Source: Parus major
Taxonomy: Eukaryota; Chordata; Aves; Passeriformes; Paridae
NCBI RefSeq assembly: GCF_001522545.3
Contig: NC_031771.1
Coordinates: 30,446,884-30,510,883, forward strand
DNA length: 64,000 nt
Direction: 5' to 3'
Shown here: positions 24,699 to 37,000 of the stretch, piece after piece
Numbering within the stretch: the stretch's first letter is position 1
How the letters are laid out: each line of letters opens with the position of its first letter
Made by a program: the position numbers and the translations under genes
Notes under the pieces: model-generated
Databases searched by the model: none
Told to the model about the DNA's origin: nothing
Seen by the model: the letters and a program-made list of their open reading frames with translations, nothing else

Positions 24699-26941
24699 GT
24701 AAATCCGTCCGTGGGGGCCGGACCCGCAGGGAGCGCCTTCGGGCATTCACACTTGCCTTTGGAACAGCCCGCCAGGCACGACTGCACCCGGGCTCCCCTC
24801 GTTTGGTTTGGAAACGGGGCTTTGGAGCTGAGCACGGCGGGGCGCTCTCTGCCCCGGGGCTGGGCGCGGGTCCCGCCGGCCGCTGCCGCCTTCTCCCCCA
24901 TCCAGGCCACCCCCTACGCCAAATGCCTTCGTGAGGCAGTGAAAAACAACTGAGCCCGCTAACCGGGCCGAACGCTGCCCTCCGAGGCTGTTGGCAAAGC
25001 TGCGGGGCAAAGAGCGTCATTAGTGCGAAGGCTGGACAAAGCGGCGCTTGCAGAGGATGCTCCGGGGCTGCAAGCGCTGACACTTCCCCCGCGTTGGATG
25101 CGGGGCGAAGTCACCTCCCTCTGCCCCTCAGTAGGGTGAAGGTAGCAGCACTCAGCCACTTCAAAGGGGACCGTAATTCTTTATCATTGTCAGCAAAAGA
25201 CTTTCGGCTCCTTGGATGAAAGGCTATACAAGTGCAAAACATTAATGCTTTATAGCTGATGAGGGCAGATACATTCAAATACTAAGTGACTGCAGAAGCA
25301 CACAGGTAGCATATGCTAATACGGTAGGCATCAAAAGGAAACCAGGCGCTCTTTGCAATTTAAGAATGAATAAAACATGCACTCAGTAGTTTTGCATCTT
25401 TGAAACTCATTATATATTGAAATAATGTTGTAGCCCCAGGCATGACAGCATCCTAAATAAATGGTGGTAGAATCTGCACTCTGTGGAGCCAAGATGTTTC
25501 GATTTACTAAGTGATTAGTAGTGAAAAGGAGACTAAAGTAAAACTTTTAACAGCCCTATACCAAGAATCTTGTCAATGCATAAACTGCCTTGGTGAGAAG
25601 AACCTAGCCACTCCCAAAACAGCCATGCGAAAGGGTGCTATTCCACTCTATAGTACTGGCCTATAAACACACAGAATGTGCATATGGGATGGTAAACTAG
25701 CAAGTTTGTGAGGTTGAAAAAAAGATTGCTGTCTTAAATTGAATCTCAGATGGCTTGCATACTGGGTGGCAGAATTGAGATGCAAGTAGAAAGAAGGACA
25801 TGCCAGAAAGATGCTTTACTACTGAATGCCATTTCTGCTCACTGCTACATTTAAACAAGAGACAGATTAAATTATATTCCATCAGTTCAAGCATAAACCT
25901 AAAAAGATAAGCAATTGGATCTATTCACTCAGCAGGCAGAGACTGAATGGACAGAGGGACAGGCCCAGTGGCTTTGTGAATTTGTGCATTCTGAATGATT
26001 TGCTTCGGATCCTAAATAGTACATTTAACCCCCTTTCCTCCTATTCAGCACCCATGTCTGGAAATTGTGTAGAAAGCATCTACATTTTCTGTAATGTGCT
26101 CTGAAGCCTCATACAATAAATGCATTTTGCTTGAGACTGCAGTAGCTGCATTATACATGTGCACTTACCCTGGAATTCCTTTCCCCACAGAATATCAAGA
26201 TAAAAGGTATTTTCAGTGTTATCTCCTTTTCTTTGGGGAGCTGATTTCTTGTAACAAAGTCATGACCAAACAGAACCATGTACTTACTAATTCTCAATAC
26301 ATTTTGTAGACATTTAGCTAAAGATCCTTCTGCTTCATAAAGCTGTTTAGAACTCAGTAAACCTCTACTAGGGCAAAAGGGGAGACAGGCACCTGAACTA
26401 ACTCTCTTAACTTCAGTCATTGTGGGTGCTATCCTTTATCTTAAGTAGGATTTACCACCTACGTTTACATTCCCTTCCAGTTTTAGTCCAAATTCAGCAA
26501 ATATTTACATGCCTGGGCTACTTGACTCTCATGAGTAATCTTATTGATCTCAGTGGAGTTGTACATATGGATAAAGCCATTTGCAGATGCAAACAGGATG
26601 CACCCTTAAGCCTGAATTTCAACTAGTGGCTGGAAACTAAATCAAGCCTGGCAGCCTCTTGTATCATTTGAAATGAGAAGATTGAATTAGATTTTTCATC
26701 AGTTCCATACACAGAACACAGGACTAAAAAAAAAAAAAGGCAGAACATTTTGTATTATCAGCCTTCTTGCTTTTGTCTTTTTTTTCCTTCAACTTTGTAG
26801 CTGAAATTTCCAGATTAAGAAATATTATTTCGAATTTCACCCATGTGTTTCATAAATAATGTATTCTGTTTTGTATGAGACTTATTTAGACGACTAAATT
26901 TCTCATTAGTATTTCTCTCCTTTTCTTCTTTTTTCCCCCAG
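24699..26941 (+). other. APELA: Probable APELA 3'-UTR intron
   Basis: Begins with GTAAAT 21 nt after the APELA stop codon and ends at a very strong pyrimidine tract and CCCCCAG at 26941. The first 400 bases are still GC-rich CpG island and the rest is AT-rich. No other gene is recognised in it. The human gene also has three exons, as I recall. Confidence 0.6.
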
Positions 26942-28230
26942 AAACTTCATACTGGACCTTTCAGTGTTTTAAAGGAGCAACAGTTAAACTGATAAGAGAA
27001 GTCTGTTACAAGTCCAGATCAACAACAGCTGACCTGATAGCCACTACTGTCCCATCTTCAGCAGTCCTGTCTGTCACATTCTACTGGACCTGGACTAAAG
27101 GCCCCAGTCTCACACCCTAAGAACTGGTGGGGGGAGAAGGGTGGTGATGGGGGATGTACAGGGACTTACTTGGTTGAATCATTCCCTGCAAATTATTTGT
27201 CTCTCACAATCAGAAATGAAAGTTAAAGATCAAATCAAACATCAGGTACTTGAGCTAGATTTCCAGGGGCAGTAAGAAGGGAGGATTTGTCCAAGGGCAC
27301 TCTTGATGGTATATGATGTTCAGACTGAGTGAAATTGAAAGTGCTGTTGACTACTCAGTTCAGGCTGTGTATACAGCAGTGTTGAGGATGAAATAGTATC
27401 AGACTCCAGCAAGGAATTGTGAAAGTCCATTTTTTGTTTATATTTCTATATATTAATAATATATTCACATGTGTTTTAACATCTAACATTACATCTTTAT
27501 GGAATTGCCTTAATAACATAGAATGCATTACTTTAATAGTACCAAAGTCAGCACCACAGTAGGGGTCCCACTGGCTTCATGTATAGTAAGCATAGTAAGA
27601 GTTTACAATATAAGAAAGCAAAGAGGGTGTTATCCCTCATTCTATAGCTGGAGAATTGAAGCACACAGAGATAAGAGATTACCCAAGGGTCATGCAAAAC
27701 TGATAACTCAGATCTCTCAAGCCAGGCCTTAAGGTCAAGCCCATCTTCCTGTCTAATGAGCTGTTACTGCAAAGCCTATCATTTGTTTTCTTAAACTGGG
27801 CTGCCAAACCAGACAGTTAAAACATGCCTAAAAATTCAGTACTACAGAGCTATTTGCTTAACAGTAGTTTTCCTAAAATACCCACTAAAGTATTATAAAT
27901 AGAGCATAAAAATAGACCATTGAAAAGAAACCTTTGTTTGGTCAGCCTGAGTGTTGCATAGGACTCTATTCCTGTAATTTACATGAATGGGATATTTGAA
28001 CATAGCACTACAATGAATGAGGACTTCAAACACAAAACAGGCTGTTCTTTTCAGCACTGGAAGTCAAGAATACATTCAGCTTTTAGTCTGAGTTTTGCTC
28101 TTAAAAAGATATGCTTCACATCTGCCTTTTATATTAGCAGAAATTACCTACCTACATATAAAGGAAAAGATGTTAGCCCTTTCATTAGCATAACTAAAAC
28201 TACCTGAAAATAAAACATACCCAGATTTTA
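26942..28230 (+). other. APELA: Probable APELA non-coding exon 3 (3' UTR), end uncertain
   Basis: The start is set by a 25-base pyrimidine-rich tract and AG at 26940-26941. The first canonical AATAAA downstream is at 28209-28214, so the transcript may end near 28230; variant signals could end it earlier. There is no long open frame. In mammals the long APELA 3' UTR has been reported to act as a regulatory RNA, which makes this exon worth confirming. Transcript data are needed for the end. Confidence 0.5.
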
Positions 28231-28618
28231 AGTCATTGCACCAGACTTGAAATGTCAACATTTTTCACAAAATATATAAAGACAAGCAAAGATCAGAAGT
28301 GTTGTGGTGGTTTAAATCTGGTATTACATTTTTTTCTTACAACATACGGTTTCTAATTAATGAAGGAACAGCAATTAAAAAAACTGGATAGCTGAAACTT
28401 TCTAATCAGTGTGCATACACAACCCCTTATCTCTAAGAACTTGAAACCTTACTTGAATTCAAGCAGGCAGAGTTTAACAGGAGTTACAAATTTCTCTACC
28501 TGAAAGAAAAATAAAATTGAACCAGACCCAGTTCTGGAGTTGTGTAAAACCATCATAAAAGGATGGTCAAACTTACCTAAATCAACAAACAGTCCTGCAG
28601 GTAAACTTTTAGAGTCTT

Positions 28619-28674
28619 GGAAAAAAAACCACAAAAAACCAAAACCAAAACAAAAACAAAAAAAAAAACCCAAC
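28619..28674. repeat. A/C-rich low-complexity tract
   Basis: A-rich run with CC interruptions, of the same type as the tracts at 16223 and 22828. It produces spurious lysine/proline reading frames. Confidence 0.75.
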
Positions 28675-30367
28675 AGTTTCCCAGAGGCATTCTACCACAT
28701 ATATATATATAAAAATTATTTATTTAACTTGGCTTTGATATCTATTCTTGGCTATCTCTGTTTAGAAGTACAGGTAAAGAGTGTGGGAAAGCAATAAAGG
28801 TGAAGAGTAGCTCTTTAACAGTTATGTCTTATGAATGAGTATATGGATCTACTGTGGCACTGGATCTTACATAAAACCACAATTATAGAGTTAAATCTGA
28901 TCAAATTGTAAAAAATACTTAATATATCTATCAGAAAGCTATAAATGTATGTTCTTTCACAGAAGAAAAAATAAAACACCACCCTAGGAAGCCTGCTATA
29001 AGTCTACAAAATTATTCTAAATATCTGTTCTTTAAAGGCATTCTGATACCATAAAATCTGCTTTGAAAAAGGCATCTATTGTGAACTTTGGTAGATATGT
29101 TTATCAACTAGCTGGTTGATTGTATATTTTGTAAAAAGATAGTATGTATTTCAAATAATATCTTACTTGAAATTTTGTACACTCCTCAAAGTCTGTATTC
29201 TTCAGCTGTCAAAGGCAATGCATCTAAAGAAAATTGAGAACTTGCCTATTTTCCCCTGTGGATTTGTATAGAATCAGTCTTTGAAAATTTTTTACTCAGT
29301 TTCTGACACAAATAAAATTATAATTAATCATGGAAAAATTTTCCTGACATTTTCTGTCTTTCCAAAAATGAAAAATTCTGATTCAAGTCAGATTTGCATT
29401 TGACTTTGTTGAAACTCTGTTTCCATTTGACGTGCATAACATAAGACTCGTGGTAAGGACGGCTTTGCATGGTAACAATGTGATCACATCTACAAACGTG
29501 AAGCATTTGGACACAGTGCTGCAACAGCCAGGCTGAGCTCTCCCTGTGCATGTACCAGTGCATGTTTAAAGGCAGCTTGCACAGGTACAAACTGCTGTCT
29601 GCTCAAAGTCAGAATCCATCTTTGCATGGATGCAATCCAACATGACTTGATCCCAAGATAGGTTAAGACCTCACATTCTGGAAAGCAAAACGTGAGTTTC
29701 TAAAGCATTGAATTAATGATTAATTAATCTTGTACATAGTGGTAACATGGGGAAAATGAAAACTTAATTTCAAAGTATGTTTCATCAAGTCCTGTAACAA
29801 CAGGTCAGCAGGAAACGGAGGTAAATGCAAGGCTTTGGTGAGAAACAGCAATTTAGCATGTTCCCAAAGGATAATAAACAATTCACCTCTTCCCTTTCCA
29901 GTACGGAAAAAAGGAAATTATAGGAGAATAAAGACTGGAAATATTTCCCTTACGCCATATACATATGCTATAAATATCTCGGTGTCTACACAAAGCCAAA
30001 TTTTGCTAAGGGTCACAAAAGATTTAAATTGACATCAATCAAGAGAAACATTAGCATGGCAAATAAATTTCAAATCAGAGTTTGACTATCAGAGTACTAT
30101 TAGTCTTCTGATCTCTCACTACTTGCTCTTCAACTGTTCTTTCTCTTTCTTGCTAGTGATCAGCTGCAAAATATTTGTGCGAAGTAGGAAACACTCCAAC
30201 AGCACAAACAGGGCAACATGGCTTTTAGAAAGCCTAAAAACCTAACTCATTCCAAGATTGAAGCTGCTTTTCCATGTCTCCAGTTCAGACTGTTGTCTGC
30301 CCAAGTCTCTGATCCTTGCTTCAACCTTGTTTTTTAGATTAAAGATGATTTCCAATAAAACACACCT

Positions 30368-30403
30368 GCCTATCTCCATGTTAGTGCCTATCTCCATGTT
30401 AGT
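30368..30403. repeat. 18-bp perfect tandem duplication
   Basis: Two identical copies of GCCTATCTCCATGTTAGT at 30368-30385 and 30386-30403. No known function. Confidence 0.9.
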
Positions 30404-30892
30404 TATTTACATATTAGTGTAGAACCTTAAAGCAGGAAAATCTTGTTAAAAGCTTTTACAATCAGTGATTTGCCTCGCAGAGTGAAATACTGAAGTGTTT
30501 GTATGGAATATTGACTTGAGCAATTCAGAAGGACAAATCAGAAATACCAACTGAGAGTTTTCCCTCATATAAGATGTACATTCACAAGAGATCATCACAA
30601 CTTTTCTTTCATGCATACAGAATATTTAGCACAGTTCAGCATTTAATCTAAAAATTATTAAAACCCAACAATGTGAACATTTTTCAGACACCCCAGTATA
30701 CTCCTTAGGTGGTACAAAATACTTATTTTCTCAGACCTAAAAAACATATATATTGCTTTTTTACAGAAATAAAAGGCTACTGGGGTAGCACCGAATAATA
30801 AAAAAGAGGATAAAATAATGATACATTATTTAAATTTTTACTTTAAGGTACAGTTGTAACATATTAGGAAACATTCCTTCAATTTTGTTATC

Positions 30893-31912
30893 TTCTTGCT
30901 GCCCCAGCTACAAGCCAGTAGATCTTTTGAGACCTGCAAATATCATTTCAGTGGCTGTAGTTACACAGAGTATCACTTCAGCTGTGCAGAGTAACAGGCG
31001 TGTGGGTTTGCCACATCTCACCAGAGCAGAGCTGTGTTGGTGGTTAGCAAAGCACTGCTTCCCAGCAGAGCACCTGCAAACCCCTGTGCTCACACAGCAC
31101 CTATTTCTGCCCCTCAAGCTTGGGCCCAATGCTCCAGTGCTTACTGCATGCACAGCACACCTCGGATTTTACTTCACACCGCACAATGCAGCCCATGAGC
31201 AGGTGCTGACACTGCAGGGACAGGCACTCAGTGCAGTCCACTGGGGGTGGATGGCACTGGCCACCCCAGCACCCAACCTTGCAGCAGCAGAGAGATGTCT
31301 GACAAGCAGGATACAGCAAAACCAGAACAATTAGAACTCATTGTTCAATTTAGCACTGTGGCATGTCACATTTAGCACAGCAAGGTCACAGCTGAGCTTC
31401 ATCTCCCGTGTGCAGCAGCAGCCATTTGCACCTTTCATGTGGCCTTTCAAGCAGCTGATTGCACACAGGCCCCCTGAGCAGCTCTGCAGTCCCCTTCTGC
31501 AGACCACTGAGCTCAGCCACGGGCAGGGTGGCCAGGAGAAGGCAGGTGCCCAGGCCCATGGAACCCAGCAACACCACACCATGCACTGGGACAGGCAGCA
31601 CAGCAGAACCTGGGGGCCGGGGAGCATTTCTGCTTCCAAACAAGGCTGGCCTTGGCCCATCTGCTGCAGACAAGGGGCTTGGGGCTGCCACACACAGCAG
31701 CAGCTCCTACTTGACAATTCACTGAAGCTCTACCATGGCCAGAAGTTCAGGTGTTCAGGGTGAGTAGCAAAGATTACCAGCTTCTAGTTGGAGCCCATAC
31801 AAATGTGAAAAGCCTCCACCCTGCCCAAAGAAAAAGCTTAAAGATACTCAGAAAACAAGATAGAGCTGGGAGTACAATACCCCTGGGGCAAGGGGTGGGT
31901 GCTTGTTATAAT
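30893..31912. mobile_element. Unclassified GC-rich block, possible old insertion
   Basis: A stretch rich in CAG, CTG, CCC and GGG words stands out from AT-rich flanks on both sides, without the CpG density of a promoter island. Frames are open on both strands over 100-150 codons (30885-31334 +, 31341-31763 +, 31331-31717 -), but none reads as a protein family I know. The shared string TTTGTTATC at 30884-30892 and 31912-31920 could be a target-site duplication, which would make this an insertion of about 1 kb. An unrecognised LTR or a degenerated retrocopy is possible. Class not determined. Confidence 0.35.
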
Positions 31913-32493
31913 TTGTTATCACTTGTGAACTTAGAAAGGTATCATTTAAACGGCAGCAGATGTACATATGTGCACACAGCAAGCCATAGTTACTTTTCTT
32001 TCCAGCTACCATGTTCCACAGACAGCAACACTACTGGTTAATCCAAGGTTTACCTTGAGCAGTCAGAGAGGAGAAGAGGAAGGTTTGAGTAATGACCCGA
32101 AAACAAAGGAAAGCTGTTCTGCTACACTATGCAGTCTTCTTCTCAGTGTTGGAAAGAAACACAAGGAGCAGGGGAAGGCTGAAGCATGATGGAAAAACCA
32201 TTCCCCATAAGACCCATAAAACCATTCCCTATAAAGGGGAATAAAACAAAACTTAAAGCTTCAAAACAAGTGCTATCCTTGTTTGGCTACTTTTAAGTGC
32301 CAACACTGCTGTGAGAACTTCAGCATAACAAAAATCTGCACAGATTGCCTGTTGGAACCAGATGTACATGAGCTTGGAAATAAGAGAATTCACACCTCCT
32401 TGGTTGCATTTATTGTGCATGAACTTCACAGTCACATTTTACTGGTTTTCATAGAAATTATATAAATTGACATACACAATCACATCAAAACCT

Positions 32494-33886
32494 GAGTTCT
32501 AAAAACAAATAACTTTATTCCTTACATGTATATTATAAAATGGCTGCATTTTCAAGAAACAACAGCTAAGGAGAACAGTCTAGTGTTGGATAGCAGCAAA
32601 ACCTCCAGTATTTCCTGTTTTCCTTTGAATGAGACAACCCCCATATTTGTTGCACACTGAACTGTCTAGGTACTTCTAAAGTTGTGCCCTAACACCAAAG
32701 TAGGATGAATTAATTTTCCTTTTTTATATTCAACCACAAGACCACTCCTCTTGAGAGTCTTCTTCCCAGTTTTGATTAGTGATTACCCTATCCCCACAGA
32801 GGTACTGGCTTCTAAAATAATTCTTTGTCTACACTGGTAGACAAAATAGTACCCAGAACAAAATGTTTCTTTCACCAGCCTTAATTCACCATAAATTAAA
32901 ACAAAGAATTCTTGTTTCTTCAACTTCTAAAAGAACTTTCTGTCTTCTGCTGTCTTCCACTTCCCCACATACACCATTTCAGCTTCTGAATCAAGATGCT
33001 GACTTTTTTGAAGGGCCAAAGTGAAGAGCAAGTATATAACAGGCATTTTTGATAACATCTTTAAAAGCATTCAACACAAGTTAGTCACCGGATCAATGGA
33101 AAAGCTTATGCTCAAGTACTTTTGCTTTGTTAGCTCAGTTGGCAGGGTAGGAGTCTTGTTAATAACACAAACTCCTAGTAATGGGATAGTCATCAGCCCT
33201 GAGGATCCATCTTCAGAGTTTTAAAGCCAGAATTCTGAACAATTGCTTATCATGGCATGGTTTTTGTACCACAAACTTGCATGTGAGATTCACAGTTTTA
33301 GGACACCCACCACTTTTTTTATAATCCTAAGTTAGATGCCAAATTTCTCCACTTACCTGACGAAGGAGAAAAGGAGACATCTAGAAAACAAATATCTGTA
33401 TTGAATTACTGGAGTACACCACCTCTATCTCTGGAAGTAAAGGAAATCAGTGACAGAACATATCTAGTCTCAGCTTCAGCAATAGAAACTGTATATACAT
33501 CCCAAAAGTCAGATTTTTCTAGAGAACAAATTTGTATTCCAGAAATATAAAATACTTTGGTAGCCTGAAGCTTAAAGGTTACACAGCAATACAAAATAAT
33601 AGCAACAACTGGGCAAAGTTAATCCATTAACTCAGGTCCAACTTGAACTTATGAGAAATTAAAAAGCCTTGAAGCTGCAGTACTTTTCTGTAGAACTGAT
33701 GATTTGAAGAGAGCCAGAGTGTCCAGTTGGAATAGGTTATAGTGTATGCAGAGATTATCCTTCCAGCTTAACTTCTATTTCAAAACGTGAAAGATGATTG
33801 AAGAGTCATATCTGTACAAATCAGTCTGGATATTACATTACTTCATGTTCCCCTCCAGAGCTCCAGCAGCAGTTTCCCAAACACTG
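32494..33886 (-). other. TMEM192: TMEM192 3' UTR (probable extent)
   Basis: Runs from the TAA at 33889-33887 to just past the minus-strand AATAAA at 32519-32514, the clearest polyadenylation signal downstream. It is AT-rich and non-coding. A tRNA-Ile-like relic lies antisense to it at 33125-33205. The true end needs transcript data. Confidence 0.5.
33125..33205 (+). mobile_element. tRNA-Ile-like relic (candidate tRNA-derived SINE head)
   Basis: TTAGCTCAGTTGG (33130-33142) matches the D-arm/box A region of tRNA-Ile, and TTAATAACACAA matches its anticodon-loop region (TAATAACGCCAA). The T-arm (GGGATAGTCATC) is degraded. Songbirds have a SINE family with a tRNA-Ile head and CR1-derived tail, and this could be an old copy. 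It lies antisense in the TMEM192 3' UTR. It is not an intact tRNA gene. Confidence 0.4.
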
Positions 33887-34010
33887 TTAAGTTTTGATTT
33901 GCTGAGATGTTAACGCCAACAGTCTCTTGCTGAGCAGTGCATTGTGTCGCTGAAGATACTCTATTACATCTCCTTGCTTCTCAACTATCTCTTCTAAACT
34001 GGAATTTTCC
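33887..34010 (-). CDS. TMEM192: TMEM192 coding exon 6
   Basis: 124 nt encoding the end of R231 through T271 and TAA. It carries the coiled coil [20 protein letters not shown], close to human. The acceptor is CTTCAAG/GG at 34010. A second in-frame AG 12 nt further in (exon start 33998) would drop four residues. The first matches the human length and is preferred. Confidence 0.93.
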
Positions 34011-37000
34011 CTTGAAGCAACAAAAGTACATGACAAGTAAATGTGAGTAAAAAAGTAAATGACAGCAGCCTACTAATATGTGAAATGTCACAGCTAATCA
34101 ACAACACAACAACTAAAAGCAACTTCAATGGTTGTTTCCTTTAGTTTCACTTTTGCTGGGATCAACTAATTTTTGAGGGAAGAGGCAATCTACAACACCT
34201 ATGTGTCTAACTCTATTTTGCATGAGAAGGTAGGAAGAGAAAGTTTAGCTGAACTTCATGCCATGTATACACAACTGAGTTACTTATTTCCTGCTAGACA
34301 GTTATACAGTGAGGATCTTACTGTTTAAGAAACCAAAACAGACAACATGCTAGAACTGTAGTAAGAACCACTGAACCTTTCCCCCACACATTAAGAAGCT
34401 TGTTTTGAACAGGTGTTATATTGTTGTTCAGCTGTGGAAGATTGTAAATTGTTTAAGACAGAAATCTCTTGATTAACCTGGAGTAGCATACATTATGTGC
34501 TACTATATACAGCAATATCTGTCACATATCATAACAGCATCAGTACCAAAAAGTTGTGCTATTTTGGATCTGCAACCTCGTGTACAACTACCCTCCCCCC
34601 TTAAAATATATCCAGCTTTCAGATACCTCTCATTTTAACTCCAATAGTAACACTGCAACACTTAAGTAAAGCTCACTTAACTGAGAAAAAAAAAAAAATT
34701 CAGAATTTTGTCAAATCTAATTAGGAATTTTTAAGATACAGCAAGATGAAGTACCAATGCCTAAGTGTAGTCTACTCTTTCCTTACATATTATTTCTTCT
34801 CAGCTGACTTGGGAATCTGCCCTCTTAGTACACTTGTGAGCATCTTAGTGCTGAGAAAGTTGTTCCTCAGCCTTACAGCATTTTATAGAGGAACACTGCC
34901 CATTTCATAGTTCTTAGAAAGTGCTGAGAAGGGTATTGAGTGGAAATTAGGTTAGGTCCAATTAAAAACCTACTGTAGCTAAACTGGGAAAAGTGAAGAA
35001 CACAAGTTTTGTAAACAGAAAACTTGCAACCTTAACCAGTAACATGCACTACCAACTTAAGGCTCCTGATCAGTAGCTCAGGTTGCAGAGGTCATGATAT
35101 TCAAAAAACATTCTTATAACAAGGTCAACTGAAGGGCTGACAGGATTCACTTTTCAATAGAACTTAACTCCCAAGGGAAAGAGAGTCAGAATTGTATAGA
35201 GCTAAATTAAAGTAACAGTTTTGCAATCAGTTCTCACAGGAAGTTTGCACACTTTAATCAAAAATAAGCAGAGTCTTTTCCTCAGCTGGTCATTGTTGCA
35301 GACACATTCCCTGGGCATTTGAGAATTTCTCAGGGGAGAAGATGAATGAGGAAGAAATGAGGTCCACCATGCAATCATCATGGTTTTTATATCAAAATGG
35401 AAGTCAGACATGGTATCAAAATTCAAGACAACCCAAAATCCTTCCTGTATCCTGGACATCTACTTCCAAGTTCCATAAAAGCATGTGCATGCTGCATTTG
35501 TGATACCAGGGGAAGTCCTAAAATATTAGTCATCTCTCATTAGTCAACCTTTCATGAAGGCAGCATATATAGAAGCAAGTAATAGTATATTAGAAAATCT
35601 CCAATTCTTATACAGAAATACATGTTACTTTCAATTACTAGTTTTCATTAAGTCATACCAGACTGATTTCAGCAACTGGGAAACATCTGAGCAATTGGCA
35701 GGTACACAAAGAACAAACAAAACAAATAAGTCTCAGTGCCTAGGACAGTTTCAGTTAATGCTGGACAGCTTCTACTCTCACTGAGACCTTCCTTACTCGT
35801 TAAGTGTCCTCCACACCTTTGCCTTCCCAAACTCAAAATGCATTCCAAATCCATTGCTAGAATCTCATGTCCAATTGCTGGCACAGAACAGAGCAACTAA
35901 GTTCTCTTCTTTGTCTATCTACTCCCCACAATATATTTCCTTCCCTGAAAAAACTGGCAGAAGCAGTTAGGCTTATGTAGGCCTACTTTAAGTAATATTG
36001 TAAGACAACAGTATCTTTCCTCAAACCCCGTATAACATTAACTAAACCAGATTAAGCAGTTATTTATATTAAAGATTCATGTAATGAGACATAAATGGCC
36101 AAATCACTTCCATACTTATGTTTGAGGATTTCTGCATCATAGTGAATTGTAATGTACTATGGAGAAAGTACAAGACTGCTGCATCTCATCTCTGCATATG
36201 AAATGGGAAGCTTGTGAATAGTTCCTTCAGAGCTGTTTGTTTTTCCCACCTCTGGCTTATAGCTGACAGGTTTAAGATTGCATGAAGTCTACAGGAAATC
36301 ATGCAATTCCATTTGTGTTACCTATATACCATGGCTGAACACAGCACAAAATTAATACAGAATTCTTACCTGAATCCAATTTCTGAGGTAATGTGACTAG
36401 GGTAGGCATACATCTTCTCTTCTTCAATTATGTCAGGTCTTGGCTTGGCACGATTGAAGTTGCTTATTTTCACTGCAAGAAAGCTTTATAAATTAGTTGG
36501 CAAGTGGGAAAAAAAACAAAAACACCAGAGTCCAAGCTATAAAAATCTGTAACAGATGATCCTAAGATTATCTCTGAACAGGAGATGGAAACACAGTAAA
36601 GGAATCTGAGAAATGGGAAAGCAAAAGCATAATCTATTTCTACTCATTCCTGTAATTGCTTTGATTGTAAGTCAGTGATAGTTTGGCAAGTTGATTTATT
36701 TGTTGGTTCATTTTTTCTATTCCCCTCAGTCCTGCTCCTTAAAAGACCTGAATGGTGAAGCTTGAACATACTGCCTAAGATCTGCAAAGTTTAATCTGCC
36801 ATCTAAGAGAGGGTGAAGCCTTAGTTGCCTTTTACAGGGTACCAAGATTCAGTCTCCAAGTTCAGGGAAAACTAAGCAACATGCCATAAAAAAAATTGTA
36901 AGAAGTTTTCTACTGGTAGGTGGTTCAGAACTTCTAGCTTAAAGACGAGTTGCAGCGAAGCAGCAGCTTGTTTACCTGCTCAGACTAGGGCAGACTTGCT

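Larger units (their letters stand above)
23860..25120. promoter_or_regulatory. CpG island over APELA promoter and coding exons
   Basis: GC content and CpG density rise sharply against the AT-rich flanks, and the block covers the APELA start codon, intron 1 and coding exon 2. This is typical of a vertebrate promoter CpG island. No clear TATA box is seen close to the start codon. The transcription start is not fixed by sequence alone, but probably lies within a few hundred bases before 24086. Confidence 0.75.
28231..30892. other. Intergenic DNA between APELA and the GC-rich block
   Basis: AT-rich with no recognised gene. It contains an A/C-rich tract at 28619-28674, a short (AT)n at about 28698-28713, and an 18-bp tandem duplication at 30368-30403 (unit starts GCCTATCTCC). 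Small frames look like chance. Confidence 0.65.

Noticed and set aside
24174..25083. Minus-strand frames of 179-190 codons over APELA
   Set aside because: GC-rich shadow frames antisense to a confirmed gene, overlapping each other in different frames.
28307..28335. GTTGTGGTGGTTTAAA, resembling the reversed end of the LTR family
   Set aside because: Similarity lasts only about 20 bp and the following sequence does not continue as an LTR.
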